Below, in pieces: positions 50,808-59,021 of a DNA stretch of 64,000 nt; the first letter of the stretch is position 1, and each line of letters begins with the position of its first letter. The position numbers and the translations under genes were made by a program. Origin of the DNA: Bacillota bacterium (GTDB taxonomy: Bacteria > Bacillota > Clostridia > Lachnospirales > Cellulosilyticaceae); NCBI GenBank assembly GCA_023393125.1, contig JAEWMQ010000021.1:1-64000 (forward strand), in the 5' to 3' direction. A model generated the notes under the pieces. That model made no database searches, was not told the DNA's origin, and saw only the letters and a list, made by a program, of their open reading frames with translations.

Positions 50808-52418
50808 ATGTCATTAGAAAACGTCAATACGACTCCTGAAATACAAAGACGTCGAACCTTTGCTATCATCTCTCACCCAGATGCTGGTAAAACTACTTTA
50901 ACAGAAAAATTCCTTCTTTATGGAGGTGCTATTCGCGAAGCAGGTTCTGTTAAATCTAGACGTTCCCAAAAACATGCGGTATCTGACTGGATGGAGATTG
51001 AAAAACAAAGAGGAATCTCTGTTACTTCCAGTGTACTCCAATTTAATTATAATAATTTCTGTATCAATATCCTTGATACCCCTGGACATCAAGACTTTAG
51101 TGAAGATACTTATCGTACTTTAGTAGCAGCAGATAGTGCTGTTATGGTTATTGATGCTGCTAAAGGTGTTGAAGAGCAAACCAAGAAACTTTTTAAGGTT
51201 TGTAAAATGCGTGGTATTCCTATTTTTACCTTTATTAATAAAATGGATGCTCATGGTAAAGATCCTTTTGAGCTTATGGAAGAGCTTGAAAATGTTCTTG
51301 GTATTCGTTCTTATCCAATGGATTGGCCTATTGGTAGTGGGAAGGAATTCAAAGGTGTTTATAATCGTCGTAAAAAACAAATTGAACTCTTTGATGAAGG
51401 TAAACATGGTGAAGCTATTGTTGACTCTGTTACAGGTGACGTAGCTGATCCTCAGTTTAGAGAATTACTAGGTGAATACCTTCATGATAAATTACTTGAA
51501 GATATTGAACTTCTTGATATGGCCGGAGATGATTATGATTTAGAAAAAATCTTAAATGGTGAATTAACACCTGTATTCTTTGGTAGTGCATTAACAAACT
51601 TTGGTGTAGAACCTTTCCTTGAGGCTTTCCTAGATATTACCACACCACCTCAACCTCGCCAAAGTAATTTAGGCCCTATTGCTACAACAGAACCTTATTT
51701 TTCAGGATTTATCTTTAAAATTCAAGCTAATATGAACCCTGCTCACCGTGACCGTATTGCTTTTCTTCGTATTTGTTCCGGTGTATTCGAAAAAGGAATG
51801 ATGGTCAATCATGTACAAAAAGGCAAAAAAGTAAAATTAGCACAGCCACAACAATTTTTGGCGCAAGATCGTGCTACAGTTGATGTTGCTTATCCAGGTG
51901 ATATTATTGGTATTCATGATCCTGGTATCTTTAATATTGGTGATACTTTATGTAGTGATAATATTAAACTTTACTTTGAAGGCATTCCTCAATTTGCACC
52001 AGAGCACTTTATGCGTATTTCTACTGTGAATGCTCTTAAGAGAAAGCAATTCTTAAAAGGTATACTACAACTAGCTGAAGAAGGTTCTATTCAAGTCTTT
52101 AGACCTCACTTAACCGGAACAGAAGAAGTTATTGTAGGGGTTGTAGGGGTTCTTCAATTTGAAGTATTAGAATATCGTCTTAAAAATGAGTATGGTGTAG
52201 ATATCCGTATGACTCGTTTACCTTACCGCTTTATCCGTTGGATTGAAGCAGACGACTTTAACTATGACACTTTCAAAGGTTCTATGGACTCTACATTAGT
52301 AGAAACACCTGAAGGTGGACCTGTTTTACTTTGTGAATTCGAATGGTCTATTCGTCAAATTCAAGAACGTAATCCTCATGTTATTTTAAGAGAAACACAT
52401 TTAAAACCTGTGGAATAA
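50808..52418 (+). CDS. prfC: Peptide chain release factor 3
   Basis: GTPase of 536 residues that removes RF1/RF2 from the ribosome after termination. G1 motif SHPDAGKTTL, switch region GISVTSSV, G3 DTPGHQDF, G4 NKMD and the RF3-specific segments (RRSQKHAVSDWMEIEKQRGI in switch 1; VFEKGMMVNHVQKGKK in domain 2) are all present, and the C-terminal domain III follows. Length and order are those of intact RF3. AAGGATGG precedes the ATG. It is transcribed alone and ends at a terminator. Confidence 0.97.
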   Translation: MSLENVNTTPEIQRRRTFAIISHPDAGKTTLTEKFLLYGGAIREAGSVKSRRSQKHAVSDWMEIEKQRGISVTSSVLQFNYNNFCINILDTPGHQDFSEDTYRTLVAADSAVMVIDAAKGVEEQTKKLFKVCKMRGIPIFTFINKMDAHGKDPFELMEELENVLGIRSYPMDWPIGSGKEFKGVYNRRKKQIELFDEGKHGEAIVDSVTGDVADPQFRELLGEYLHDKLLEDIELLDMAGDDYDLEKILNGELTPVFFGSALTNFGVEPFLEAFLDITTPPQPRQSNLGPIATTEPYFSGFIFKIQANMNPAHRDRIAFLRICSGVFEKGMMVNHVQKGKKVKLAQPQQFLAQDRATVDVAYPGDIIGIHDPGIFNIGDTLCSDNIKLYFEGIPQFAPEHFMRISTVNALKRKQFLKGILQLAEEGSIQVFRPHLTGTEEVIVGVVGVLQFEVLEYRLKNEYGVDIRMTRLPYRFIRWIEADDFNYDTFKGSMDSTLVETPEGGPVLLCEFEWSIRQIQERNPHVILRETHLKPVE

Positions 52419-52420
52419 AT

Positions 52421-52463
52421 AAAAATGCTAGGTGCTAACTTTATTTTAGCTCCTAGCATTTTT
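52421..52463. terminator. Terminator after prfC
   Basis: Arms AAAAATGCTAGG and CCTAGCATTTTT (12 bases perfect), with the inner pair GCTAA/TTAGC making the stem longer. A and T runs on each side suit termination in both directions, for prfC and the convergent CofE-like gene. Confidence 0.88.
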
Positions 52464-52480
52464 CATTTATTCAAAAACGA

Positions 52481-53281
52481 TTAATTTGGACGATTAATTG
52501 GTGTCATAGGTACATAAGCCTCTGCTTCTGTTTCTTCGATAGGCCTAATCAATACAAAAGGCGTACACTCATCATCCTGTCCTGCCGGATTATCTCGAAT
52601 CAAAGCCTTTAACCATGCTTCTTTTTCTTTTAAATCTGGTGAACTCCCCAATAACTCAATGGCTATATCGTTTGCATCAGCTATTAGTGTGCTGCAATGA
52701 AAGCGTTTATAAATAGCATCACATACATCATTAGGTTTTTTAGGACTAAGTATTGCTAGGTGGTGATACCTTTCAAATGCAGAATGTTCATAAAACCCAT
52801 CTATTCCTGCTATTTCTTTTCCCAATATCTGATAAAAAACACCTCTTTTTCTAAAAACCTTACCAATTCCACTACAAAAACTTGCCCATAAAACTAAAGG
52901 CAATCCCTTTAATTGTATGGCAAGCTGTAATTTATAAGGTTCACTCATCCCTACGCCATTTTTACTTTTTGTAGCAAAACGTGATAAAAATTTAGCCCAA
53001 AAACCTAATTTTATACTTTCTTTTCTAGCAGTTTGCTTCTGACACATAGCAATCACCTTTTCACTAATAGCTAGCAAATCTCCTTTTCTATAAAGCGGCA
53101 TGACATAGGTTTCAATTAATGAGAGATAATCTTCTCCTTCTTCAATAAAATGTGTTTGAATACCATAACGTTCATAGCACTGTCCTTCTGCTATGATAGT
53201 TCCCCTAATATAATAAATATGCCCTTCTAGCTCACGTCTGTTTTCTACTTGATTTAAATTCCCCTCATACCAAATCCCCAC
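52481..53281 (-). CDS. CofE-like (F420-0 gamma-glutamyl ligase family) protein
   Basis: 266 residues. The N-terminal half matches the CofE family by eye (YGIQTHFIEEGEDYLSLIET, LYRKGDLLAISEKVIAMCQ, DGFYEHSAFE). Cofactor F420 is not expected in Clostridia of this type, and no other F420 gene is in the window, so the real substrate is unknown. The start is GTG at 53281 with AAGGTGG seven bases upstream; an ATG two bases away is in another frame. Convergent with prfC, single gene. Confidence 0.75.
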   Translation of the reverse strand: MGIWYEGNLNQVENRRELEGHIYYIRGTIIAEGQCYERYGIQTHFIEEGEDYLSLIETYVMPLYRKGDLLAISEKVIAMCQKQTARKESIKLGFWAKFLSRFATKSKNGVGMSEPYKLQLAIQLKGLPLVLWASFCSGIGKVFRKRGVFYQILGKEIAGIDGFYEHSAFERYHHLAILSPKKPNDVCDAIYKRFHCSTLIADANDIAIELLGSSPDLKEKEAWLKALIRDNPAGQDDECTPFVLIRPIEETEAEAYVPMTPINRPN

Positions 53282-53404
53282 ATTATCCCCACCTTACGCA
53301 CTCTGTCCTTGACAGCTTTCTTGCTGACACTCTTTTATACATATTCTATTAAGGCGTTATTTATGCTAGCTTGTAAAAGCATCAGAAAGAAAATAACTCA
53401 ATAT

Positions 53405-53447
53405 AAAAAAGCATTTGATAAGGTTAAACCTCATCAAATGCTTTTTT
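53405..53447 (-). terminator. Terminator after the RpiB-like gene
   Basis: A 21-base stem with one mismatch, arms ending AAAAAAGCATTTGAT and ATCAAATGCTTTTTT. On the minus strand a T run follows. It begins nine bases after the stop at 53456. Confidence 0.88.
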
Positions 53448-53455
53448 ATGTTATA

Positions 53456-54094
53456 CTATGCTAAAACTTTTTTTAAGTAATTTGCAATAGCTTCATCTTG
53501 GCAATTAGCAAAGAAATATTCTTGGAATTTTTCTCCACTAATTGTTTGTTTTAAAAATTCTTGATCAATATTGTGTAGAATAGTTAACATATCGACATGT
53601 GTTACTTTTTTCACTTCATCTAAAATTCTCTTATTACGTTGTTCTGGGATAGCACGTTCTCTTGGGTAACCAAGTCCACGTTCTCCTTCAAATAATTTTT
53701 CAAATATATATTGAAGATTAAGTTCTGCTCCCCATCCAAATCCTTTGGCATAAGGCATTGCAATAGCATTTCCATCATTAATCTGTCCAAACATATAAGC
53801 GTCTGATGGATCTATAATAAGACCACATAAAACATTTGGGAAAGAGTTAGCTGCAAGCATTGCACCTGAACCTGTTCCACAACCTGTTACAACAAAATCA
53901 GCAGCTTTTGAGTTAATTAAAATAGCTGTTAAAAGCCCCGCTTGTACATATGTAAGTTGGTTTACATCTTCTGCTGAATACATTCCATAGTTAAACACTT
54001 CATGTCCCATTGGCTCTACTACTTTTTTAAGTGTTTCATAGATCAAGCCATTTTTCGCTGCCTGACTATTTTCGTTGATTAATGCAATTTTCAT
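53456..54094 (-). CDS. RpiB/LacA/LacB-family sugar-phosphate isomerase-like protein
   Basis: 212 residues, longer than the usual 145-150 of RpiB because of a C-terminal extension of about 60 residues. The RpiB fold is seen in IALINENSQAAKNGLIYETL, VVTGCGTGSGAMLAANSFP (active-site Cys region) and LCGLIIDPSDAYMFGQINDGNA. The extension (KKVTHVDMLTILHNIDQEF then FLKQTISGEKF) is found in RpiB-like proteins related to galactose-6-phosphate isomerase LacB. Substrate uncertain: ribose-5-phosphate or an aldose phosphate. AAGAGG precedes the ATG. Confidence 0.8.
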   Translation of the reverse strand: MKIALINENSQAAKNGLIYETLKKVVEPMGHEVFNYGMYSAEDVNQLTYVQAGLLTAILINSKAADFVVTGCGTGSGAMLAANSFPNVLCGLIIDPSDAYMFGQINDGNAIAMPYAKGFGWGAELNLQYIFEKLFEGERGLGYPRERAIPEQRNKRILDEVKKVTHVDMLTILHNIDQEFLKQTISGEKFQEYFFANCQDEAIANYLKKVLA

Positions 54095-54332
54095 AATAAT
54101 ACCTCTTCTTCTTTATAATCACTTCTTAGTTCTATTATAATTTATTTTTTGGTAATTATCAACAATTTTAAGATATTCATGGTTTTCGCTCTCTTATATG
54201 CTATTTTATAGGAAGTTTAACTTTTTACTAATTTATGCTAGAATATTATTTAAGTCCATGAGCTATATTAACATCATATTTGAATTTAATTTATTTAATC
54301 ATTTATTATTTCAAAAGATAAAGGGTGAATAT

Positions 54333-55427
54333 ATGCAAGCTATTTTAGATGATTTGAGAAAGAATCAAGTTTTATCCTCTTATCAAATCCATCAACTTAA
54401 ATCAACAATTAAAGAGAAGTATCCTATGCACTCCACGGAGGAACGTGCTATTATTTTTGCTAGAAATGTGCATCAAGTCATTGATCATATTCTTTTTCCT
54501 TTTAGTGTGGAAGAACAAAAGAACATAAAAATCACTTTACTTAATGAAGCTGTGCAAAAAGAAAATTTTGCTATTAATGCCTATGATGTCTGCAAAACTT
54601 GTATTGACTTAAAACTTACTGAAGGCGAAACACTAACTACATTTACCAGTTGGCTTAATAAGCATCAACCAAGACAACTTACACCTAAAGATGTTACTTC
54701 TTTGAGTCAGCTCATCAATCCTACAGCAGCTATGCCCATAGTTACAGAACCAGTTTCACCGACATGGAGACTTACTTTTCCTATCCTTAGTAAACTTAAC
54801 TATTTATCTACTAAATGGCTTTATTGGATCCTATTAGGCGTTTTTATAACTGCTATAAGTGTTGTAGGCTATACCTACACACAGAGTAAAATCACTTTTT
54901 CACCAGTAACTACTCTCGAAACATTCGCTCTAGAAACAACTAAGCTACCTATTTCTATTACATTAGTAGAGAAATCTAATCACTTACAAAAACATCTCCA
55001 ATACAAAGAGGTCAATAAAAATGCTCTACAAACTTGGTTAAAAGAACGTAATTCCTTATTATCCGAAGAACCTTATTTTGACCAAATTATTACTACTGCT
55101 AAGGACTTTAATATTAATCCTCTTTTACTCTTTGCTATTACAGGCCAAGAACAAGGATTTGTTCCTAAACATCACACTAACGCCTTAGAAATAGCCAGTA
55201 ATCCTTTTAATGTCTATGGTAGTTGGAAAACGTATAATACTTCTATTGAAGATTCTTCTCGTATTGCAGCCCGTACCATTATTAATTTAAGCAAAGGTTG
55301 TCCTGATGATGCTGACCCCATTATGTGGCTTAATCAAAACTATGCCGAAGATCCTAATTGGTATAAAGGTGTTACTGCCTTACTTAATCAACTAGAAAAG
55401 GTGGCTGTACTAGAACCTACTCATTAA
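54333..55427 (+). CDS. Single-pass membrane protein with a C-terminal lytic/glucosaminidase-like domain
   Basis: About 364 residues from ATG 54333, where AAGGGTGAA precedes; the frame is open to 54198. The N-terminal 150 residues are helical and cytoplasmic in prediction (LDDLRKNQVLSSYQIHQL, EERAIIFARNVHQVIDHI). One membrane helix (WLYWILLGVFITAISVVGY) lies near residues 160-180. The external C-terminal half contains a region (NPLLLFAITGQEQGFVPKHH and ASNPFNVYGSWKTY) that resembles a lysozyme-like or glucosaminidase fold with the catalytic Glu in GQEQGF. A sporulation or wall-remodelling role is only a suggestion. Confidence 0.7.
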   Translation: MQAILDDLRKNQVLSSYQIHQLKSTIKEKYPMHSTEERAIIFARNVHQVIDHILFPFSVEEQKNIKITLLNEAVQKENFAINAYDVCKTCIDLKLTEGETLTTFTSWLNKHQPRQLTPKDVTSLSQLINPTAAMPIVTEPVSPTWRLTFPILSKLNYLSTKWLYWILLGVFITAISVVGYTYTQSKITFSPVTTLETFALETTKLPISITLVEKSNHLQKHLQYKEVNKNALQTWLKERNSLLSEEPYFDQIITTAKDFNINPLLLFAITGQEQGFVPKHHTNALEIASNPFNVYGSWKTYNTSIEDSSRIAARTIINLSKGCPDDADPIMWLNQNYAEDPNWYKGVTALLNQLEKVAVLEPTH

Positions 55428-55443
55428 AAGTAGCAATCTATTC

Positions 55444-55492
55444 AAAAAAGCTGATTCTACATCATTAATCCATCTGCAGAATCAGCTTTTTT
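55444..55492. terminator. Bidirectional terminator after the membrane protein gene
   Basis: Fifteen-base arms AAAAAAGCTGATTCT and AGAATCAGCTTTTTT, perfect. The A and T runs serve both convergent genes, the membrane protein and the ferredoxin. Confidence 0.92.
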
Positions 55493-55517
55493 ATATGCCT
55501 CTATTTATCATTTTCCT

Positions 55518-55715
55518 TTACTCTAGTGATTGGAGCTTAATAAGGTTCCTCCAGCATCTTGTTACACACTTACCACACCTTATACATTGTGCTTGGTTAA
55601 TAGTATAGGGTAAACCTTTGCGAATACAGTGTTTTGGACAAACAATCTTACAAGCTCCACAAGCTATACAAGCCTTATCAATCACATAACCTACTTTTCG
55701 CTCTTCTTTCTTCAT
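55518..55715 (-). CDS. Two-cluster 4Fe-4S ferredoxin
   Basis: 65-residue electron carrier. Two clostridial-type clusters: CIACGACKIVCPKHCI near residue 15 and CIRCGKCVTRC near residue 43, each with CxxCxxCxxxC(P) spacing; the second has Trp in place of the usual Pro after its fourth Cys. The gene lies 21 bases after the 86-residue acidic protein and likely shares its transcript. The exact partner is unknown; PFOR is an obvious candidate donor. Confidence 0.9.
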   Translation of the reverse strand: MKKEERKVGYVIDKACIACGACKIVCPKHCIRKGLPYTINQAQCIRCGKCVTRCWRNLIKLQSLE

Positions 55716-55736
55716 TAATACTTTGCTCTCTCTTTA

Positions 55737-55991
55737 TTAATCAAATTGAACTTTATATACTTGGTCAGGTGTGTGAATAATAAGATAACCCAGATTAAAC
55801 TCATCCTCCATCACATCAATTTTATATTCGAAGAGTACATTATCTTCCTTTTTGCACATAAAAATATAAGTTCCCTCTTCTTTATCCTCTATTTCTTCAC
55901 AGATATCTTCATAAACCTCTTCTCCACTTATTGCTCCCATATAGCCAGAAGCTTTAATACACGCTTCAATATGATCGTATAATGCTTTCAT
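55737..55991 (-). CDS. Small acidic protein of unknown function
   Basis: 84 residues from ATG 55991, preceded by AAAAGGAGAATGAAG; an ATG two codons earlier sits too close to the ribosome site. Acidic (YEDICEEIEDKEEGTYIFMC) with no membrane segment and no motif that I recognise. It precedes the ferredoxin by 21 bases, which suggests cotranscription and perhaps a common redox function. The frame looks real because it is intact and has a good start site. Confidence 0.65.
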   Translation of the reverse strand: MKALYDHIEACIKASGYMGAISGEEVYEDICEEIEDKEEGTYIFMCKKEDNVLFEYKIDVMEDEFNLGYLIIHTPDQVYKVQFD

Positions 55992-56122
55992 CTTCATTCT
56001 CCTTTTACCTGATGTATCATCTACTTCCTAAGAGTAATATAAAACCATATGCTTGACAAGTAGCAGTTAAAATATACCTTTAAGAACCATACCGATTGGT
56101 CATACAATACGCGTCAAACACA

Positions 56123-56166
56123 AAAAGGAACTATTGCAAAGCAAATGATTTGCAATAGTTCCTTTT
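56123..56166 (-). terminator. Terminator of the OadB operon
   Basis: Eighteen-base perfect arms AAAAGGAACTATTGCAAA and TTTGCAATAGTTCCTTTT with an 8-base loop, and a minus-strand T run continues (TTTTTGTGTTT). It lies four bases after the stop codon of the 37-residue protein gene, so that tiny gene belongs to this transcript. Confidence 0.92.
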
Positions 56167-56170
56167 ACGT

Positions 56171-56284
56171 CTATTCTTTACTTCTAGATAAACCTTCTCC
56201 GATCCAATCTATTAAAGCACTACAAAACCATAATAACAAAGTAAATGCAACTGAAAATCCTAGAAATGCTATAATCCCTAACAT
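56171..56284 (-). CDS. 37-residue single-membrane-segment protein in the OadB operon
   Basis: ATG at 56284 with GGAGGG five bases upstream and TAG at 56171. The product (MLGIIAFLGFSVAFTLLLWF then CSALIDWIGEGLSRSK) has one hydrophobic helix of about 20 residues with a short polar tail. It lies 106 bases after oadB and is followed at once by the operon terminator. Related in style to the two small proteins upstream of oadB. A small membrane subunit of the sodium pump or a regulator of it is suggested by position; no homology is claimed. Confidence 0.6.
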   Translation of the reverse strand: MLGIIAFLGFSVAFTLLLWFCSALIDWIGEGLSRSKE

Positions 56285-56390
56285 TTTATCCCTCCGATTT
56301 CCTTGATCATTTCAAACGGCTACTTCTTCTATTTAAATCATACCGTTAAATGTCATAAAGAAACCGTTAAGAATAACGAAATATTCTTTA

Positions 56391-57602
56391 TTATTTCAAC
56401 AAAGGAATGATAGTAACATATATACCTGTTAAAATTGCAGTTGTAATAACACCACAAATATTAGCACCCATAGCATACTGAATAATAAAACTATACTTAT
56501 TTACCTTACTTACTTCTTTCTGAGCTATTTTAGCCGTTGAAGGCACACAAGAAACACCTGCTATTCCTATAGTAGGATTAAAATTCTTCTTACTTATCCA
56601 ATAAACAATATAGCCTCCTATAATTCCTCCAATAGCAGAAAGTAGTAAGGCAATCATTCCCAAAACAAGTAAAATGAGTACTTTAGGGTTAAGAAGTGTA
56701 CTTGCTTCGCACAATACCCCTAAAAGCAAGCCTAGGAAAAATGTTCCTCCATATAAGAAACCACCTTCAATTAGTTTCACATATTTATCTATTCCTACTT
56801 CTCTAATAACAACCCCTAGAAAAAAGCTTAAGAACAAAGGTGCTGCTACAGGGAAAAGCAAGCATAAAACAGTATTTGTTACAATAGCAAATGTAAGTTT
56901 TTGTTTCTTTGTAATTGTTTTCTTTGGCACTTTAGATGGCTTAATAGCAATTCCTCTTAATTCCTTAGGAATAAGTAAGCGTACTAAGTACGGATAACCT
57001 CCATATGTAAGGCTAAGGTAAAGATAAGCGACAATTGTAATGGGTACAAACAAATCTTTTGCCAAAGTTAATGAAGTGTATAATACCATTGGCCCATCTG
57101 CCCCACCTACCATAGCAATAGCAGCTGCCTCTCCATTAGTAAGTCCAAAGGCTTTAGCAATAGGAAAAGTAGCTACTGTGCCTAATTCTGCGCACATGGC
57201 AATAAACATACTTGTAAAAGGATTCGCAAGCAAGAAACCTACATCCGTAATAACCCCTATCCCCATAAAAACTAAACAAGCAATAAGCCCATTGCTAAAC
57301 ATAAAAGTATAAATAGGTTGTAAAAAATCAATTTGCAAGATTTGCATCAAACCATCTGTATCAGATATAATGGGATCCATAAAAATAGTTCCTGTCTGTC
57401 CAGGTGTTAAAAACAGAACGCCTGCATTGACTGCAGACATGCCTAATCCCATAGGTACCATAACCAATGGCTCTAATGTTCCTTTAGCGCCCAAATAAAA
57501 AATAAGTAACCCTACACCAATAAGCACGATTCTCATAATTGCCACTGCAGGGTCTTGTTCCAATAAAGTTGCGATTCCCTGAAACAAATCTAAAATATTC
57601 AT
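56391..57602 (-). CDS. oadB: OadB-type sodium ion pump, decarboxylase beta subunit
   Basis: 403-residue, polytopic membrane protein with about ten hydrophobic segments. In the decarboxylase family it couples decarboxylation of a biotin-bound carboxyl group to Na+ export. Residues known to matter in Klebsiella OadB are present at the right spacing: Asp 169 in GGADGP (D203), Tyr 195 (Y229), Asn 342 and Gly 346 (N373, G377) and Ser 351 (S382). The counterpart of Arg389 is Lys 358 (STAKIAQ). The loop after Tyr 195 reads YGGYPYLV, not the common QPP-type sequence. Biotin carrier and carboxyltransferase subunits are not in the window. Flanked by three tiny membrane protein genes and a divergent LysR gene. 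Confidence 0.9.
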   Translation of the reverse strand: MNILDLFQGIATLLEQDPAVAIMRIVLIGVGLLIFYLGAKGTLEPLVMVPMGLGMSAVNAGVLFLTPGQTGTIFMDPIISDTDGLMQILQIDFLQPIYTFMFSNGLIACLVFMGIGVITDVGFLLANPFTSMFIAMCAELGTVATFPIAKAFGLTNGEAAAIAMVGGADGPMVLYTSLTLAKDLFVPITIVAYLYLSLTYGGYPYLVRLLIPKELRGIAIKPSKVPKKTITKKQKLTFAIVTNTVLCLLFPVAAPLFLSFFLGVVIREVGIDKYVKLIEGGFLYGGTFFLGLLLGVLCEASTLLNPKVLILLVLGMIALLLSAIGGIIGGYIVYWISKKNFNPTIGIAGVSCVPSTAKIAQKEVSKVNKYSFIIQYAMGANICGVITTAILTGIYVTIIPLLK

Positions 57603-57628
57603 ATGGCGTCAACCTTTCTTTAGTTTGT

Positions 57629-57760
57629 TTAGTGTTTCTCTTCTTCTACGCTTACTAATTGTGTAATTTTTAACAATCCATTAATCAAAATAGCAATACC
57701 CAATGAAATAACAAATCCTAATGCATAAATCCCCATAGGTACAAGAACACTTTCAAGCAT
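57629..57760 (-). CDS. 43-residue single-membrane-segment protein upstream of OadB
   Basis: ATG at 57760 preceded by AAAGGAGGGTGTTGTAT, TAA at 57629, 26 bases before oadB. The product starts MLESVLVPMGIYALGFVISL and continues GIAILINGLLKITQLVSVEE: one helix, then a short acidic tail. In size and position it is like the N-terminal anchor part of OadG-type gamma subunits, but it lacks their hydrophilic tail. A stabilising or anchoring subunit for OadB is suggested by the coexistence in one unit; unproven. Confidence 0.7.
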   Translation of the reverse strand: MLESVLVPMGIYALGFVISLGIAILINGLLKITQLVSVEEEKH

Positions 57761-57793
57761 ATACAACACCCTCCTTTAAGAATTACCTCTCTA

Positions 57794-57892
57794 CTATTCA
57801 CTGAGTTCTTTCTTAATGTTCATCGTATAAATAGCTAGTACGACAATGCCTACCACAATACCACACATAATTTGCACTAATGATAGATCCAT
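57794..57892 (-). CDS. 32-residue single-membrane-segment protein, first gene of the OadB operon
   Basis: ATG at 57892 with AGGAGTGAGAG upstream, TAG at 57794. The product (MDLSLVQIMCGIVVGIVVLA then IYTMNIKKELSE) has one hydrophobic helix and a short charged tail. It precedes the 43-residue gene by 33 bases. As the first reading frame after the LysR control region it is likely the start of the transcript. Its role is unknown; the cluster of three such proteins with OadB argues that they are genuine parts of one membrane complex. Confidence 0.7.
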   Translation of the reverse strand: MDLSLVQIMCGIVVGIVVLAIYTMNIKKELSE

Positions 57893-57970
57893 CTCTCTCA
57901 CTCCTCTACTTATTACTGTGTATATATTTCGTATAGATTCATTATATTATCTTTCTTTTATTTTTCTAAT

Positions 57971-58002
57971 ATATATAATTTAAATTAAACATATATAATT
58001 TA
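57971..58002. promoter_or_regulatory. Direct repeat between the LysR and OadB operons
   Basis: ATATATAATTTA occurs at 57971-57982 and again at 57991-58002, 20 bases (two turns) apart, in the 151-base space between divergent genes. It is a candidate binding site for the LysR regulator. A minus-strand TATAAT with a weak TTAGAA 17 bases upstream lies nearby, as expected for an activator-dependent promoter. Confidence 0.45.
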
Positions 58003-58043
58003 TATATTCTAAATTTAACACATATTTCAAGAAAGGATTAGCT

Positions 58044-58937
58044 ATGGACTTACATTATCTTAAGCTCTTTGATACAGTGGCATCTTTGGGAAGTATGACA
58101 AAAGCAAGTGAACATATGCATATTAGCCAGCCAGCTTTATCTATCCAGATAAAAAAGCTAGAAGATGGCTTAGGACTTAAACTCTTTAATAAAATAGGGA
58201 CGCGTCTTATTTTAAATGAAAATGGAGAAATTCTTTTTCATTATACAAAACAAATTTTTCAGCTTGTTCAAGAGGCTTCTAATCAACTTACTGACCGCAA
58301 ACTAACTATAAGTGGGCAAATCACTATTGGTGGAAGTAATACTGCTGGTAGTTATCTTTTACCTCGCATTATCGGTGCCTTCAAACAGCTTTATCCTCAA
58401 GTTACTATTGAGCTTCATATTGGTAATACCTATGAAATTGCTAATCTTATTTATAATGATGTCTTAGATTTCGCCATTAATGGTGGCGATGTCGCTTATA
58501 CCAGTCAAACCCAAGTCATCCCTTTAAAAGAAGATCCCCTAGTACTAGTAGCCTCTCCTAAAAGTGACTATATAGAGCAGCATCCGTTACTACCAGAAGA
58601 TTTGGAAGCAGCTACATTTATTGTACACCAGAATAATTCTCAGCTTTACCTCGCTTATAAAAAAGCAATCACCGAACTTCATTTAGAAGAAAATATCGCT
58701 ATGACCTTGGGCAGTATTGATGCAATTAAACAAGCTGTTGCTGCCGACTTAGGCCTTGCTTTTATTCCTTATTCTGCTGCTCTTATGGAGTTACAACTTG
58801 GGCTACTTATTCAATTAGAAGTTAAAAATATGCATTGGGTTTATCCTTATAATTTAATTTATAACAAAAGTAAATTTCTTTCGCCGGCTACTTTAAGACT
58901 CATTGAAATGGTAAAAGAACACTTAGGACAAACCTAA
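58044..58937 (+). CDS. LysR-family transcription regulator
   Basis: 297 residues. The N-terminal winged helix-turn-helix is visible as LKLFDTVASLGSMTKASEHM and HISQPALSIQIKKLEDGLG (residues 4-45). The C-terminal ligand-binding domain covers about 90-290 (ITIGGSNTAGSYLLPRIIGAF). AAGAAAGGA precedes the ATG. Divergent from the OadB operon, so it probably controls that operon in response to a small carboxylate or other metabolite, the usual logic for LysR-type pairs. The ligand is unknown. Confidence 0.92.
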   Translation: MDLHYLKLFDTVASLGSMTKASEHMHISQPALSIQIKKLEDGLGLKLFNKIGTRLILNENGEILFHYTKQIFQLVQEASNQLTDRKLTISGQITIGGSNTAGSYLLPRIIGAFKQLYPQVTIELHIGNTYEIANLIYNDVLDFAINGGDVAYTSQTQVIPLKEDPLVLVASPKSDYIEQHPLLPEDLEAATFIVHQNNSQLYLAYKKAITELHLEENIAMTLGSIDAIKQAVAADLGLAFIPYSAALMELQLGLLIQLEVKNMHWVYPYNLIYNKSKFLSPATLRLIEMVKEHLGQT

Positions 58938-59021
58938 GAAGTTTATGACTTCATATAGTATATATAAAATGAAGATTCCTATTAGATTAATCATTATTGA
59001 AGCACCTTATTAGATTCAAGC

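Noticed and set aside
51136..51444. Open frames on both strands inside prfC (51120-51407 and 51136-51444)
   Set aside because: They lie wholly within the intact RF3 gene, which explains the reading-frame pattern; neither has a start signal.
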